DNA from: Lysobacterales bacterium
GTDB lineage: Bacteria; Pseudomonadota; Gammaproteobacteria; Xanthomonadales; Xanthomonadaceae
Length of the DNA stretch: 64,000 nucleotides
Assembly: GCA_016718605.1 (NCBI GenBank)
Contig: JADKCY010000003.1
Coordinates: forward strand, 868,001-932,000
Direction of reading: 5' to 3'
The position numbers were made by a program, and so were the translations under genes. Shown in pieces: positions 63,137 to 64,000 of this stretch. Positions within the stretch are counted from its first letter, which is position 1. Each line of letters opens with the position of its first letter. Below the pieces are notes generated by a model. The model was not told the DNA's origin. It saw nothing but the letters and a program-made list of their open reading frames with translations, and made no database searches.

Positions 63137-63883
63137 TCAGGGCGTCAAACCAAACGCCTGCAAAGTGGAATCAGCCATATCGCGGGCCATTGCGCGCATC
63201 GCGGGATCGTCCATCTCGGCCATGCCTGCCATCAAGCCGCCGGTGATGACCAAGGTGTCGTAGGCACGCGTCAGCTCTGCTGCCGACATATTGCGCCAGC
63301 CCTCAGCGTCACCCAGTGCATCGTTGACCGAGCGCAGCAAGGCGTCCTCAGCCGCGTCGCCGATTTCCCCTCCGTAACGAACCTGGATCGCCACGCCGAG
63401 CGCCAGCGTCATCGCGTACGAGAGGTTGTTGCGACGAAAATCAGGCATGGTTTCCACCGCTTGCTGAAGCGTCAACGCGGCATCAATCCATTCCTGCCGT
63501 GCTCGGCCTTCCAAGCGCGCGGCATCTGCCATCTCGGCAGGCACCGTTTGTCGATCACCCCGCGCGACGAAGTCCGTTGCCGAAATGTCGTGGTTCCAGC
63601 CTCTGGCGGGTGGAGCAATCACTTGCGGCGGCAGATGGACAGGCTGTCCCGCCATGACATCGCGACCTGCTTCCTGCACCGCCTGAGCGCGCATCTGAAA
63701 GCTGCCGCGCTGGATCGATTGTGAGATCAGAAAATCCGCATGCGCCGCATACATGTTGCTGAACTGACGACCGTTCAAGGTATTGGTGTATGGCGTGTAT
63801 TGCGCATGCAGGCTGCTTGCCAGCAGCAACAGGCTCAAAGCAAGGCCACGCGCGAGCAAACGAATTGCAGTGGTGGATGACAT
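63137..63883 (-). CDS. Secreted protein of unknown function
   Basis: A 248-residue exported protein: signal peptide within MSSTTAIRLLARGLALSLLL, ending SSLHAQ. The mature part is mostly helical and starts YTPYTNTLNGRQFSNMYAAH. ADFLISQSIQRGSFQMRAQA, DFRRNNLSYAMTLALGVAIQ and a Met/Ala-rich end (GGLMAGMAEMDDPAMRAMAR) follow. I believe related proteins are common in Xanthomonadaceae, but I cannot name the family with certainty. AGGAG seven bases upstream supports the ATG at 63883; a longer in-frame extension to 63973 is not supported. It is followed by the glgC gene on the same strand with a 123-base gap. Confidence 0.7.
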   Translation of the reverse strand: MSSTTAIRLLARGLALSLLLLASSLHAQYTPYTNTLNGRQFSNMYAAHADFLISQSIQRGSFQMRAQAVQEAGRDVMAGQPVHLPPQVIAPPARGWNHDISATDFVARGDRQTVPAEMADAARLEGRARQEWIDAALTLQQAVETMPDFRRNNLSYAMTLALGVAIQVRYGGEIGDAAEDALLRSVNDALGDAEGWRNMSAAELTRAYDTLVITGGLMAGMAEMDDPAMRAMARDMADSTLQAFGLTP

Positions 63884-64000
63884 GGCGGAGAACTCCTGAG
63901 GACGACATGCCATGCAACGAAACAGCGTCGCCATTCGTGTCAACCGCCCGCGATCCACGCAACGCACGGCCACACCGTGGCGCGTCGCCGCGCAATGGGG

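Overview
The window looks like a chromosomal piece of a GC-rich gammaproteobacterium of the Xanthomonadales/Lysobacterales group. Pointers are an XanB/ManC-type bifunctional mannose enzyme, ubiB, glgC-glgA, ECF sigma/kinase pairs, several large Sec-secreted proteins ending in a short Phe-x-[Asp/Asn/His]-Gly-Phe-[Glu/Asp] motif, and Xanthomonas-like integron-cassette sequences. No species is assigned. Genes are densely packed with many ATGA or GTGA stop/start overlaps. No tRNA, rRNA, CRISPR array or integron integrase was seen.

Region 1 (1-19.6 kb): partial ubiB; secreted proteins carrying the C-terminal GFE motif (1811-2596, 2841-5096) and a coupled secreted protein; mannose-1-phosphate guanylyltransferase/mannose-6-phosphate isomerase; a two-subunit 3-oxoacid CoA-transferase with a coupled GtrA-like protein, then a thiolase, which together look like acyl-CoA/ketone-body metabolism; a small secreted protein; an ECF sigma factor translationally coupled to a Ser/Thr kinase with TPR-like repeats; and a roughly 1,600-residue secreted protein (14771-19580) interrupted by one frameshift.

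Region 2 (19.6-25.7 kb): a carboxymuconolactone-decarboxylase-like protein; a decayed IS1595-type transposase whose far terminal repeat lies 1.7 kb away, beyond a GFE-ending beta-helix protein; a HAF-repeat protein; a secreted protein of unknown role; and a DUF1304 membrane protein.

Region 3 (25.7-36.6 kb): a minus-strand operon matching the yfaA-yfaT-yfaS-yfaQ-yfaP / mag gene set around a bacterial alpha-2-macroglobulin. It has DUF2135 proteins at both ends and an unknown seventh gene at its 3' end.

Region 4 (36.7-44.5 kb): an accessory region. Three toxin-antitoxin pairs (HigBA, YefM/YoeB, FitAB) and a small lipoprotein sit among attC-like integron cassette sites. Two of the sites are split at the hairpin apex by IS110/IS1111-type remnants that share a roughly 260-bp non-coding block. 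An AT-rich BglI-family restriction-modification system follows, with a controller protein and C-boxes, then an intact IS1595-type element and an array of five 55-bp tandem repeats.

Region 5 (44.5-64 kb): a MacA-like adaptor with a separate ABC ATPase and permease; a CapA-family protein; glnE with four compensating single-base indels; a secreted protein; a remnant of an FAD/NAD-dependent oxidoreductase; two ArnT-like GT39 glycosyltransferases, a histidine kinase, a GT2 transferase and a tandem LAB_N protein, suggesting lipid-linked sugar transfer to the envelope; glgA-glgC for glycogen; and a secreted protein of unknown function.
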